Below, one piece after another: positions 30,486 through 38,341 of a stretch of 64,000 bases of DNA (position 1 is its first letter; the number at the start of each line of letters is the position of its first letter). The DNA is taken from NCBI RefSeq assembly GCF_900106955.1, contig NZ_FNNI01000012.1, positions 1-64,000 of the forward strand, written 5' to 3'. The stretch comes from Aidingimonas halophila. GTDB taxonomy: Bacteria; Pseudomonadota; Gammaproteobacteria; Pseudomonadales; Halomonadaceae. The notes under the pieces are model-generated. The model saw nothing but the letters and a program-made list of their open reading frames with translations. It was not told the DNA's origin and did no database searches. The translations under genes were made by a program, and so were the position numbers.

Positions 30486-30513
30486 TTGCATCCACAGGCA
30501 GGATACGTATAAT
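30486..30513 (+). promoter_or_regulatory. tRNA-Pro promoter
   Basis: TTGCAT (30486-30491), 16 bp, TATAAT (30508-30513), 42 bp before the tRNA 5' end. Confidence 0.65.
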
Positions 30514-30554
30514 TACGCAGCGTCGAGAAGGCAGCAGGTCTGCCCTCGTTTTAG

Positions 30555-30631
30555 CGGAGTATAGCTCAGCTTGGTAGAGCGCTGCCTTCGGGAGGCAGAG
30601 GTCGTAGGTTCGAATCCTGCTACTCCGACCA
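30555..30631 (+). tRNA. tRNA-Pro (anticodon CGG)
   Basis: 77-nt cloverleaf: acceptor stem CGGAGTA / TACTCCG, D arm, anticodon stem CTGCC / GGCAG around loop TTCGGGA giving anticodon CGG at 30589-30591, T arm with GTTCGAATC, discriminator A and encoded CCA. Reads CCG codons. Own promoter upstream and strong terminator downstream. Confidence 0.95.
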
Positions 30632-30642
30632 AGAACATCAGC

Positions 30643-30684
30643 AAAAACCGCCACTTACGGATCACTCCGGGTGGCGGTTTTTTT
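30643..30684 (+). terminator. Rho-independent terminator after tRNA-Pro
   Basis: Stem ACCGCCAC / GTGGCGGT with a 16-nt loop, flanked by A and T runs; seven T follow on the plus strand. Also placed to terminate the minus-strand gene at 30698 in the opposite direction. Confidence 0.85.
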
Positions 30685-30697
30685 ATGACTTAGTGGT

Positions 30698-30901
30698 TCA
30701 GGCGAACGTATTGATCTGAGTGCCCACTGAGCCTTCCGTCGCCAACTGCGGCGCTTGAGAGGCAGAATCCATCAGTGTAGCAATCTGGTTCTCCTGAGAC
30801 TCCATAGCCTCCTTGAAGACCTTGGTCTGTGCCTCCTGCATGACCTGTGACTGCTGCATGGCCATGGATGCGCCTGCAGCCCCCTCTATCGTTCCATCCA
30901 T
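30698..30901 (-). CDS. YjfB-family putative motility protein
   Basis: 67-residue, methionine/glutamine-rich helical protein beginning MDGTIEGAAGAS and ending with a TQIN-type tail. This layout matches the small YjfB-like family annotated as putative motility proteins; the function is unproven. AGGAG lies 7 nt before the chosen ATG, while the open frame extends to 31042 without a binding site. No flagellar genes lie nearby, so it is an orphan next to tRNA-Pro. Confidence 0.65.
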   Translation of the reverse strand: MDGTIEGAAGASMAMQQSQVMQEAQTKVFKEAMESQENQIATLMDSASQAPQLATEGSVGTQINTFA

Positions 30902-31134
30902 ATCAGAACTCCTACTATTCTTGGTTAACCATGGTTGCTTCGATATCGAGCATCCGTTTGCGCCAGACGAACACGTCGCATAAACGGGTATGCAACCATT
31001 CATATCGGCAGAAGAATAGTTCTCTTCAATCAACTGGATCAAAAGAAACCAGCAGCCTGGCGCCTACGGATGTTTCACACTAAGAGGATGACCAAGAAAA
31101 TCAATGAGAGAACGACCCCATAAGGGAAACCACC

Positions 31135-31554
31135 ATGCAACGCCTATCGCTCGACCGTGCAGTACTCCATGTTCGTGACCTCGACCGAATGGTGGCATTT
31201 TGTCATGAGGTGCTTGCACTGCCTCTGCTACTTCACACACCGTGGGGAGCCACCTTCGAAGTGGGAACCGATGAGCGTGACCACACCCAGGTTCTTATGT
31301 TGCTGGCTGACGAGACACCTTCTGAACCACGCCAGATGACACTTGAAGTCGCTGATAACGAATTCCAAGCCACGTGCGAACATTTACGCCACCACGGCGC
31401 CACACTATTCGAAAGCGAAGGCAGTAGCGCACCGGGATGCGCCTGGCGCGTGCTGTACTGCAGCATGCCCGAGGGCCATCAATTGCAAGTCGTCACCATC
31501 GATCCCCGTCGTTGTGCCCCGACCAGCACGCGGCTCGCCCCGACACGCCCCTAA
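31135..31554 (+). CDS. VOC-superfamily (glyoxalase/bleomycin resistance-like) protein
   Basis: 139-residue single-domain vicinal-oxygen-chelate protein. The beta-alpha-beta-beta-beta pattern is visible, starting at AVLHVRDLDRMVAFCHEVLALPL and ending in EGHQLQVV. Possible metal ligands are His in the first strand (LHV) and Glu near the end (PEGH). Such proteins include lactoylglutathione lyase-like enzymes and drug-binding proteins; the substrate cannot be named. Its TAA overlaps the stop of the convergent gene by 2 bp. Confidence 0.75.
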   Translation: MQRLSLDRAVLHVRDLDRMVAFCHEVLALPLLLHTPWGATFEVGTDERDHTQVLMLLADETPSEPRQMTLEVADNEFQATCEHLRHHGATLFESEGSSAPGCAWRVLYCSMPEGHQLQVVTIDPRRCAPTSTRLAPTRP

Positions 31555-31784
31555 TTTGACTCATCATGCCTGGCCCGATCCCTAAACTTCCGCTGCTTGT
31601 TACGCTGATACAAACGCGCCACAGCGATACTCAGCGCCGCGGCCAGCATCCCCCCCAGGGTCAATGCTTGCCAGGATCGCGCGGCATCCCCCAGCAACGT
31701 TTCCAGCGTGATGATGGTCACGAAACCAACTGCCTGGGTGGCAATGGCCAGGGCACGTAACCGATCAAAGGATTTTCCGGCCAT
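31551..31784 (-). CDS. Small two-helix membrane protein, unknown function
   Basis: 77 residues with two hydrophobic segments (about 12-30 and 42-60) and a basic C-terminal tail rich in Arg/Lys, which suggests cytoplasmic ends. Not recognised as a named family. The stop overlaps that of the VOC gene on the other strand (shared CTAA). The 130 bp to the next gene, 31785-31914, hold no obvious signal. Confidence 0.55.
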   Translation of the reverse strand: MAGKSFDRLRALAIATQAVGFVTIITLETLLGDAARSWQALTLGGMLAAALSIAVARLYQRNKQRKFRDRARHDESN

Positions 31785-31914
31785 GCATGACTCCTAACAG
31801 GCAAACCTGCAGGATACCCCTGCAAGAGATGGGTGACAGCCACGCCATGATGACAGTAGGCTTGCCAGTCGTCACCCCTCATCACGCTGGACGCGCTGGA
31901 GTTCTATTGCTGTC

Positions 31915-32715
31915 ATGGATGCCCTTGCCCTAGGCCCGTTACTCATCTCATTGCCCCGACTCTATGCCTTTGCCGTGGGTCTGGCACTACTGATTGCCAG
32001 CCTCCTGTTACTGGGCTTGTCGAAACGCGCCCATGCCCGCTGGTTCAACCCGATGCTGCTATTCTGGCTGCTCGGCGCACGACTGGGCCATGTCGCCACG
32101 CATAGTGAAGCCTATCAGGGGGCCGCCATGGACATCCTTAAGCTCTGGCAGCCGGGCTACAGCCCAGTCTGGGGACTGGTAGCCGCCCTGGCCTGGACCG
32201 CCTGGTATCTTCGCGGGCAGTGGCTACGTTTTGTGACTGCCGCTAGCATGCTGGTTGCCGGCACGGTCCTGTGGCTTGCCATAGTGGCATGGGCCCCTTT
32301 GAGTGATGACCTTCCCATTCACCAGATCCCCGATATCACTCTGGCAACCCTGGAGGGTGAATCGGTGAATCTCAGAGACCTGGAGGATGATCGAATTCTG
32401 GTCAATCTCTGGGCTACGTGGTGTCCACCATGCTTGCGGGAAATGCCGCTTCTGGAGGAAGTCGACACTCGTGATGACGTCACTGTGGTCATTGTCAACC
32501 AAGGCGAGGATCTCCTTGACGCCTCACGCTATCTCGACGAACAAGGTCTCGAATTTCGCTATGCATTGCTCGATCCGCATCAGGAACTGACTATGCTAAG
32601 CCAGACACCAGGATTACCAACCACCATGCTGTTCGATAGTGAGGGCAATACGCTGGAACACCATGCTGGCGAGTTGAGCCGCAGCCAGTTGGATGCCTGG
32701 CTCGAAGACCATTGA
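31915..32715 (+). CDS. TlpA-like thioredoxin-fold protein with N-terminal membrane domain
   Basis: 266 residues. The N-terminal half has about four membrane segments, with an RLGHVATHSEAY segment reminiscent of prolipoprotein diacylglyceryl transferase-like proteins. The C-terminal half (about 140-266) is a periplasmic thioredoxin domain of TlpA/ResA type with active site WCPPC and cis-Pro loop TPGLPTT. It likely reduces disulfides in the periplasm; how it is supplied with electrons is unknown. The nearby convergent membrane gene has no clear link to it. Confidence 0.78.
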   Translation: MDALALGPLLISLPRLYAFAVGLALLIASLLLLGLSKRAHARWFNPMLLFWLLGARLGHVATHSEAYQGAAMDILKLWQPGYSPVWGLVAALAWTAWYLRGQWLRFVTAASMLVAGTVLWLAIVAWAPLSDDLPIHQIPDITLATLEGESVNLRDLEDDRILVNLWATWCPPCLREMPLLEEVDTRDDVTVVIVNQGEDLLDASRYLDEQGLEFRYALLDPHQELTMLSQTPGLPTTMLFDSEGNTLEHHAGELSRSQLDAWLEDH

Positions 32716-32846
32716 GTAAAAACGCCGCCATAGGCTTAAGCGAGCGATGACTTTCCGTTACCATACCGCGCCCCGGCACCGGGTCGACAAGCTCCACGGC
32801 CTGGTTGCCATGTCACCGCAATGTCATCTGCATCACTCGAGGCATC

Positions 32847-35810
32847 ATGAGCGACTTCTCCCCCGGCCAACGCTGGATAAGCGATGGTGAAGCCGAGCTG
32901 GGGCTTGGCACCATCCTCAATTGCGACAACCGTATTGTGACGGTGCTGTTTCCCGCCAGTGAAGAAACCCGAACATACAGCGTACGCCAGGCACCCCTGA
33001 CCCGAGTCGTTTTCGGTAGCGGTGACCGGATTCAATCCGCCGACGGCTGGCAACTCATCGTCGACGACAGCAAAGAAAGCGACGGCCTCCTCATTTATAT
33101 CGGCCAGGATGATCAGGGGCAATGGCAGGAACTGCCCGAAACCCAATTGGCTGACACCATGCAGTTCGATCAGGCCAGAGATCGTTTGCTGACCGGCCAG
33201 GTCGACAGAAACGACTGGTTCAATCTTCGCTTCCAAACCCTCCAGCAGCATCAGCGGATCGAACGCAACCCCGCATTGGGGTTTACGGGCCCCAAGGTCG
33301 ACCTGATTCCCCATCAACTCTACATTGCTGATGAAGTCGCGAACCGCCATGCGCCTCGAGTCCTGCTGGCCGATGAGGTTGGACTGGGCAAAACGATCGA
33401 AGCCGGCCTGATCCTCCACCGTTTGCTGCTCACCGGACGTGCCGAACGTGCCCTCATTCTGGTACCGGATAGCCTCACGCACCAATGGCTGGTGGAATTG
33501 CTCCGCCGTTTCGCGCTGGACGTCACCCTTCTTGACGAACAACAAAGCCAAGCCTACGACAGCACGAATCCTTTCGAAGCCGGACAGTTGATCCTTGCAA
33601 GTCAGCAATGGTTATTCGCCAACCCCCATCGCCAACAGCAGGCTGAAGACAGCGACTGGGACCTGCTGATCGTCGATGAAGCACACCACCTGGACTGGGC
33701 ACCCGATCACGCCGGACCGGGATATACGTGTGTCGAACGCATGGCAGCCTCGATCCCCGGCATCCTGCTGCTGACGGCCACCCCCGAACAGATGGGATTG
33801 ACCAGTCATTTTGCACGCTTACGTCTTCTGGACCCGGATCGCTATCACGATCTGGAGCAGTTCAAGGAGGAAGAACAGGGTTATGTGCAGGTTGCCGAGG
33901 CGATCGAGATCCTTGACCGGCTATCCGAGGCGGGACATTCCCCTCTTCCCCCGAATGATCGAGAAGCGATCGCTGCCGTCATTGACGATCCGGACAGCCA
34001 GGCCTTGCTGGAGACACTGGACGATCCCGAACGGGGTCCTCAACAGCATGCCGTGGCCAATACGCAGTTACGTGACCAACTCCTGGATCGGCATGGCACG
34101 GGGCGTGTCATGTTTCGCAACAGCCGCCGCCACGTGGCAGGCTTTCCTGAACGCCGCCTTCATGTCAGTGAACTGGACGCTCCTTCGCCTTATCGGCATT
34201 TGCTACGTCGCATAGCGCGGGACGAAGACACCCTTGACGAACTACTGATTGCTACCGGGCTCGATTATCCCGATGCGGTGCTCTATCCGGATATAATGTA
34301 CCGCCACATGAACTCGACATCGCTGGAAGCACAGCCCTGGTGGCGCTTCGATCCGCGCGTCAACTGGTTACTCGAACAACTCGAAGCCGCACGTGATGCC
34401 GATGATGGAGGCAAGATCCTCGTCATTACTCATCATCGCGAAACCGCGCTGGATCTGGCCGAGGGGTTACGCGTCGTGGGCGGCATTCACGCCCCGGTTT
34501 TTCATGAGTCCATGACACTGGTCGAGCGGGACCGAGCGGCTGCCGCCTTTGCCGATGATGAATCGGGCTGCCAGTTACTGATCTGCTCGGAGATCGGCTC
34601 GGAAGGACGCAACTTCCAGTTCTGCCATCGTCTGGTGATGTTCGACCTGCCACCGCACCCTGACCTGCTGGAACAACGCATCGGGCGGCTCGACCGCATC
34701 GGACAACAGCACGCTATCGACCTGCTTGTCCCTGTGTTCAAAGCCAGTCCTGGTGAACGTTTGCTCTGCTGGTATCGTGACGGCATGAACGCCTTTGGTG
34801 CACCGACAGGTATCGGCAGCGAGCTTCACGACGTCTTCGGCGACGCCCTGGCTGATGCATTGCTCGATGCAGAAGGGCTACAGGAAATCATCGAAGAAAC
34901 CTGGACCATGTACCAGACGCGCCTGGATGAACGCGACGCGGGGCGACACCGATTACTCGAGCGCAATGCCTATCGTCCCGAGCGCGCTCAGCAAGTCATC
35001 AGTGCCATTAACGAACTCGACGAGGATCCCGCTCTTCCGGACTATCTCGATAGGGCGCTGGACGTCTTCGGGATCGACGACGTGACACTGGGCAATGAAC
35101 TCGTCCACCTTCAACCGGGGCCTCAAATGCTCGATGGGTTGCCAGGACTCACCAAGGGGGAAGAAGGTTTCACAGCGACCGTGTCCCGGCAAGCCGCCCT
35201 GGCACGCGATGACGTACAGCACCTTTCCTGGGAGCACCCCTTGCTACGCGAAATCATGGGGCGGATCCTGACAGGCACCATGGGCAATACAGCCGTGGCG
35301 TTGCTGGCGCATCCCGCGATCCCGGCCGGACGCTTGATGGCCGAACTGATATTCCGGACACACTGCCCGGCCCCAAAATCGCTTCACATCAACCGCTTTC
35401 TTCCCGCCACGGCCGTCCGAGTGCTCCTGGATGAATCAGGTACCAACCTGTCTGGCAGCGTGTCTTTCCACGGACTCGCCAAAAACCTACAAAAAGTCAA
35501 GAAAGCAGTCGCGCGTGACCTGATCCGCAGCCGTCATGACCAATTGCGCGAACTACTGTTCAAGGGCGAACAGGAAGCCGAGCGTGAACTACCCAGCATT
35601 GTCGAAGCGGCACAGACCCGGATGAGAGAGGCCCTGGACGGTGAGTTGATCCGACTTCAGGCATTGGCACGTCACAATCCGTCGGTGCGGCCTGACGAAT
35701 TACAATCGCTGCGCAACGAACGCTCAGCGCTGAACGACGCCATCGAAAATACCCGCTTGCGCCTCGATGCAGTGCGAGTCATCGTGACAGTGGACAAAGA
35801 CAAACGCTAA
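32847..35810 (+). CDS. rapA: RNA polymerase-associated ATP-dependent helicase RapA
   Basis: Swi2/Snf2-family ATPase that binds RNA polymerase and helps recycle it after termination. N-terminal Tudor-like domains, then helicase motifs: Walker A DEVGLGKTIEAG, DEAHH box, and motifs V/VI GRNFQFC and RIGRLDRIGQ; a RapA_C domain ends the protein. The start MSDFSPGQRW has GAGG 4 nt upstream and gives 987 residues (E. coli 968). The TAA stop overlaps the stop of the convergent epimerase. Confidence 0.95.
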   Translation: MSDFSPGQRWISDGEAELGLGTILNCDNRIVTVLFPASEETRTYSVRQAPLTRVVFGSGDRIQSADGWQLIVDDSKESDGLLIYIGQDDQGQWQELPETQLADTMQFDQARDRLLTGQVDRNDWFNLRFQTLQQHQRIERNPALGFTGPKVDLIPHQLYIADEVANRHAPRVLLADEVGLGKTIEAGLILHRLLLTGRAERALILVPDSLTHQWLVELLRRFALDVTLLDEQQSQAYDSTNPFEAGQLILASQQWLFANPHRQQQAEDSDWDLLIVDEAHHLDWAPDHAGPGYTCVERMAASIPGILLLTATPEQMGLTSHFARLRLLDPDRYHDLEQFKEEEQGYVQVAEAIEILDRLSEAGHSPLPPNDREAIAAVIDDPDSQALLETLDDPERGPQQHAVANTQLRDQLLDRHGTGRVMFRNSRRHVAGFPERRLHVSELDAPSPYRHLLRRIARDEDTLDELLIATGLDYPDAVLYPDIMYRHMNSTSLEAQPWWRFDPRVNWLLEQLEAARDADDGGKILVITHHRETALDLAEGLRVVGGIHAPVFHESMTLVERDRAAAAFADDESGCQLLICSEIGSEGRNFQFCHRLVMFDLPPHPDLLEQRIGRLDRIGQQHAIDLLVPVFKASPGERLLCWYRDGMNAFGAPTGIGSELHDVFGDALADALLDAEGLQEIIEETWTMYQTRLDERDAGRHRLLERNAYRPERAQQVISAINELDEDPALPDYLDRALDVFGIDDVTLGNELVHLQPGPQMLDGLPGLTKGEEGFTATVSRQAALARDDVQHLSWEHPLLREIMGRILTGTMGNTAVALLAHPAIPAGRLMAELIFRTHCPAPKSLHINRFLPATAVRVLLDESGTNLSGSVSFHGLAKNLQKVKKAVARDLIRSRHDQLRELLFKGEQEAERELPSIVEAAQTRMREALDGELIRLQALARHNPSVRPDELQSLRNERSALNDAIENTRLRLDAVRVIVTVDKDKR

Positions 35811-36700
35811 TTGAGGATATCCGAGAGAGCCTGCTCGAGTGTCGGGAAGTGGAATGTGAATCCGGCTGCTTGCAGGCGAGCGGGACGCATATCGGCGCCG
35901 GTCAGCAACAGCCGTGACATTTCGCCCAGACCCAGCTTGAGCGCCAACGACGGTACTGTCAGCAACGCAGGACGCTTGAGTTGGCGAGCCAATGTCCGGG
36001 TAAACTCGGCATTCGTTACGGGATGAGGTGCCGAGGCATTGAAAGGACCCGCCAATGCCTCCTGCTCCAGGAGAAACTCGATGGTGCGTACCAGGTCCTC
36101 ACGATGTATCCATGGCATGAACTGCTGGCCGCTGCCCAAGCGTCCGCCCAACCCCAATTTGAAAGGCGGCAGCAACCGTTGCAGTGTTCCTCCACCCGGT
36201 CCCAGCACCAAGCCGATACGCAGGACCGCCAGTCGCACACCGTACTCTTCGACATCGCGGGCTGCACTCTCCCAACGTTCACATAAACGATGGGCGAACT
36301 CGTCCTTGGCCGGCGTCTGTTCCGTCACTTCCCGATTCCCCTGATCACCGTAATACCCCATCGCCGACCCCGAGACCATGACTCGCGGCGGGGTTTCCAG
36401 TTCCCGACACAACATCACCAGGTCACGTGTGATATTGACCCGGGAATCAATCAAACGACGCTTCTGGGCCTCACTCCAACGCTTGTCGGCGATAGGCTCA
36501 CCTGCCAGATTGACGATCGCCTCTGGGTTCTGGTTCACGGCACTCAGTACTGCCGAATCAACCCAGGCATTTTCCGGCAAACGCCTACGAGCCCTTTCGG
36601 GGTCCCGGGAGATGACCAGAACCTCATGGCCGGCCGACTGTAGTCGCTCGCACAAGCGCACTCCTACGAATCCAGTGCCACCCGTGATCAAAACTCGCAT
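35807..36700 (-). CDS. TIGR01777-family NAD(P)-dependent epimerase/dehydratase
   Basis: Extended SDR-type protein (YfcH family) with the N-terminal Rossmann motif ITGGTGFVG and the typical NLAGEPIADKRW segment, plus a C-terminal DUF1731-like part. AGGGAG lies 6 nt before the chosen ATG; 297 residues. The substrate is unknown. It is divergent from cbiX across a 124-bp spacer with two 11-bp-spaced TATAC repeats. In some proteobacteria TIGR01777 genes accompany photolyase and light regulators. Confidence 0.88.
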   Translation of the reverse strand: MRVLITGGTGFVGVRLCERLQSAGHEVLVISRDPERARRRLPENAWVDSAVLSAVNQNPEAIVNLAGEPIADKRWSEAQKRRLIDSRVNITRDLVMLCRELETPPRVMVSGSAMGYYGDQGNREVTEQTPAKDEFAHRLCERWESAARDVEEYGVRLAVLRIGLVLGPGGGTLQRLLPPFKLGLGGRLGSGQQFMPWIHREDLVRTIEFLLEQEALAGPFNASAPHPVTNAEFTRTLARQLKRPALLTVPSLALKLGLGEMSRLLLTGADMRPARLQAAGFTFHFPTLEQALSDILN

Positions 36701-36741
36701 CGCTCGCTCCCTCGCTGCCCGACTCGCCTCGAGCCGGAGCA

Positions 36742-36762
36742 ATGTTATACAACATTTATACG
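36742..36762. promoter_or_regulatory. Putative CarH/LitR-type operator between TIGR01777 gene and cbiX
   Basis: TATACA at 36746-36751 and TATACG at 36757-36762 are spaced exactly 11 bp apart, matching the TnTACA direct-repeat form of operators bound by CarH-class regulators. The segment also contains a palindrome ATGTT-ATAC-AACAT (36742-36755). Function is inference from pattern and from the LitR-like gene 600 bp away. Confidence 0.4.
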
Positions 36763-36824
36763 CATCTGTTAGTCTAGAAGAGAATACTCCCCATGACACG
36801 ACGTAGCCGAGGAGGTAACACCCC

Positions 36825-37193
36825 ATGACACAGGCACTGATTCTTCTGGCTCATGGCTCCCGGGATCCGCACTGGCGGGCGCCTTTCGACAATCTGGAGG
36901 CTGCCCTTCAGCAGCGCCAACAAAGGATGATACGTCTGGCCTACATGGAACTTTGCGAGCCGTCACTGGAAACCGTAACTGCTGATCTAGCAGCCAACAA
37001 TGTCAGCAAAGCCGACGTGCTGCCGTTGTTTTTCGCGTCCGGACGACATCTACGCGAGGACGTCCCCGGCCAGATTGACGAATTGCATCAGGTGCACCCG
37101 GATATCCGTCTGACGCTGCTTGCCCCTGTCGGTGACCACCCGGCTTTCGTGGATGCGCTGGTGAATATCATCGAGTCCCGCCCAGGATCGTAA
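36825..37193 (+). CDS. cbiX: Short CbiX/SirB-type sirohydrochlorin chelatase
   Basis: 122-residue single-domain chelatase (CbiX-small type). The N-terminal LILLAHGSRD contains the metal-binding His, and LPLFFASGRHLREDVP provides the second conserved His. Members insert Co(II) for cobalamin or Fe(II) for siroheme; which metal is used cannot be told. No other cobalamin genes are in the window. An AGGAGG ribosome-binding site lies about 8 nt upstream. Confidence 0.85.
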   Translation: MTQALILLAHGSRDPHWRAPFDNLEAALQQRQQRMIRLAYMELCEPSLETVTADLAANNVSKADVLPLFFASGRHLREDVPGQIDELHQVHPDIRLTLLAPVGDHPAFVDALVNIIESRPGS

Positions 37194-37212
37194 CTTCTTG
37201 CGAGACATTTTT

Positions 37213-37246
37213 TGTACAGCGGGATTGCCTTGTACAATATTTTGCA
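37213..37246 (+). promoter_or_regulatory. TGTACA repeats upstream of the MerR/LitR-like gene
   Basis: Two perfect TGTACA elements (37213-37218 and 37231-37236, both within TTGTACA) are followed by TTTGCA at 37241-37246. They fit the TnTACA form of CarH/LitR operators, though spacing is 18 and 10 bp. A -10-like TACAAT (37233) overlaps the second repeat, so binding would block transcription. Autoregulation is inferred. Confidence 0.4.
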
Positions 37247-37357
37247 CCATCCTAGCAATATCAATGGTGTTCTCCGGCTGACCATGAACATGGCTCCCCG
37301 GTCAGGTCATGGTAGGGCACTATCGTCTCATCACATCAGAAAAAGGCTCCAGAGCGC

Positions 37358-38269
37358 ATGAGTGACAAGGTAACGGATCCAACCGATGCGCCCCTGTATC
37401 CGATTCGTGAAGTCTCTAGATTGACCGGGGTAAATTCGGTCACGTTACGCGCCTGGGAGCGCCGGTACGGTTTGATTCAGCCCCAGCGCACCCCCAAAGG
37501 GCACCGGCTCTATGCGCGAGACGATATCGAGCGTATCGAGCAGATCCTGCAGTGGCTGAACCGGGGAGTTCCCGTCAGCCAGGTACGAGAGCTGCTCGAT
37601 CAGCCAGCCGCCGTTGAAGCCCCTGACCCCATCGCCGGTGATTGGTCGAGCCAACGTCAACAACTCAGCGCGGCGCTCGAAGCTTACGACATGGCGCGGC
37701 TCGATGCGCTCTTCAACCAGTGTATGGCTCTTTATCCAGTGGCTACCTGCTTGAACGAGCTTCTCAAGCCCTGGGTGGAAACGCTCGAGGAACACTGGAA
37801 CGAGCAACTGGGCGCTACGCTGCAACAACGTACGCTGGAAGCATTCCTGCGCACCCGGATCGGCACGCGCCTTTATCATGCCAATCAGATCAATCAGGGA
37901 GGGACACTGCTGATCAGTCGCCTCCCGGATGATGCAGGTAACTTGTGGGAATTACTGGTCGCTCTGGCCGCCTCCCAAGCCGGTTACCGTGTGCGCCTGT
38001 ACGATACCGCCCTACCCATCAATGAAATGCCGCTCGCCGCCGAACGACTCAAGGTGGACGCGCTACTTCTATGCAGTGGACAGGCAGAGCGTGCCGAACT
38101 GATGAGGCGCCAGTTACCTCGACTGGCTGAACAGCTCGACGTGGTATTGGGACTATGCGGCCCGGTAGCCCGCATCCGGGCCGCCGAACTGGCCGACAGC
38201 CAAGTAGCCATTCTCGGCGATGATCCATTGCAGGCCATCACCCGTCTTTCACCCTTGCTCCAGCATTGA
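37358..38269 (+). CDS. MerR-family regulator, LitR/CarH-like without B12-binding residues
   Basis: N-terminal MerR HTH (residues ~14-82; IREVSRLTGVNSVTLRAWERRYGLIQP) followed by a cobalamin-binding-like fold (about 105-300). The residues that bind adenosylcobalamin in CarH/LitR (the W-x9-EH pair and DxHxxG) are not found; GNLWELL stands where DxHxxG is expected. This corresponds to class II LitR proteins such as those beside phr in Pseudomonas, where light control works without B12 in the regulator. It lies 72 bp before phrB and is probably co-transcribed with it. Confidence 0.78.
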   Translation: MSDKVTDPTDAPLYPIREVSRLTGVNSVTLRAWERRYGLIQPQRTPKGHRLYARDDIERIEQILQWLNRGVPVSQVRELLDQPAAVEAPDPIAGDWSSQRQQLSAALEAYDMARLDALFNQCMALYPVATCLNELLKPWVETLEEHWNEQLGATLQQRTLEAFLRTRIGTRLYHANQINQGGTLLISRLPDDAGNLWELLVALAASQAGYRVRLYDTALPINEMPLAAERLKVDALLLCSGQAERAELMRRQLPRLAEQLDVVLGLCGPVARIRAAELADSQVAILGDDPLQAITRLSPLLQH

Positions 38270-38341
38270 AATGCACGATTACGGGCGAGTGCCGCACCCG
38301 CGAGAATCCCACCGCCCGAACAGTTAAAGCGAGAGGTCCCC

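Noticed and set aside
30905-31000. Sigma28 flagellar promoter upstream of the YjfB-like gene
   Set aside because: A CGATA segment resembles part of the -10, but no TAAA-type -35 at the correct distance.
32736-33608. 290-codon minus-strand frame opposite rapA
   Set aside because: Antisense to the helicase core of rapA; no support as a gene.
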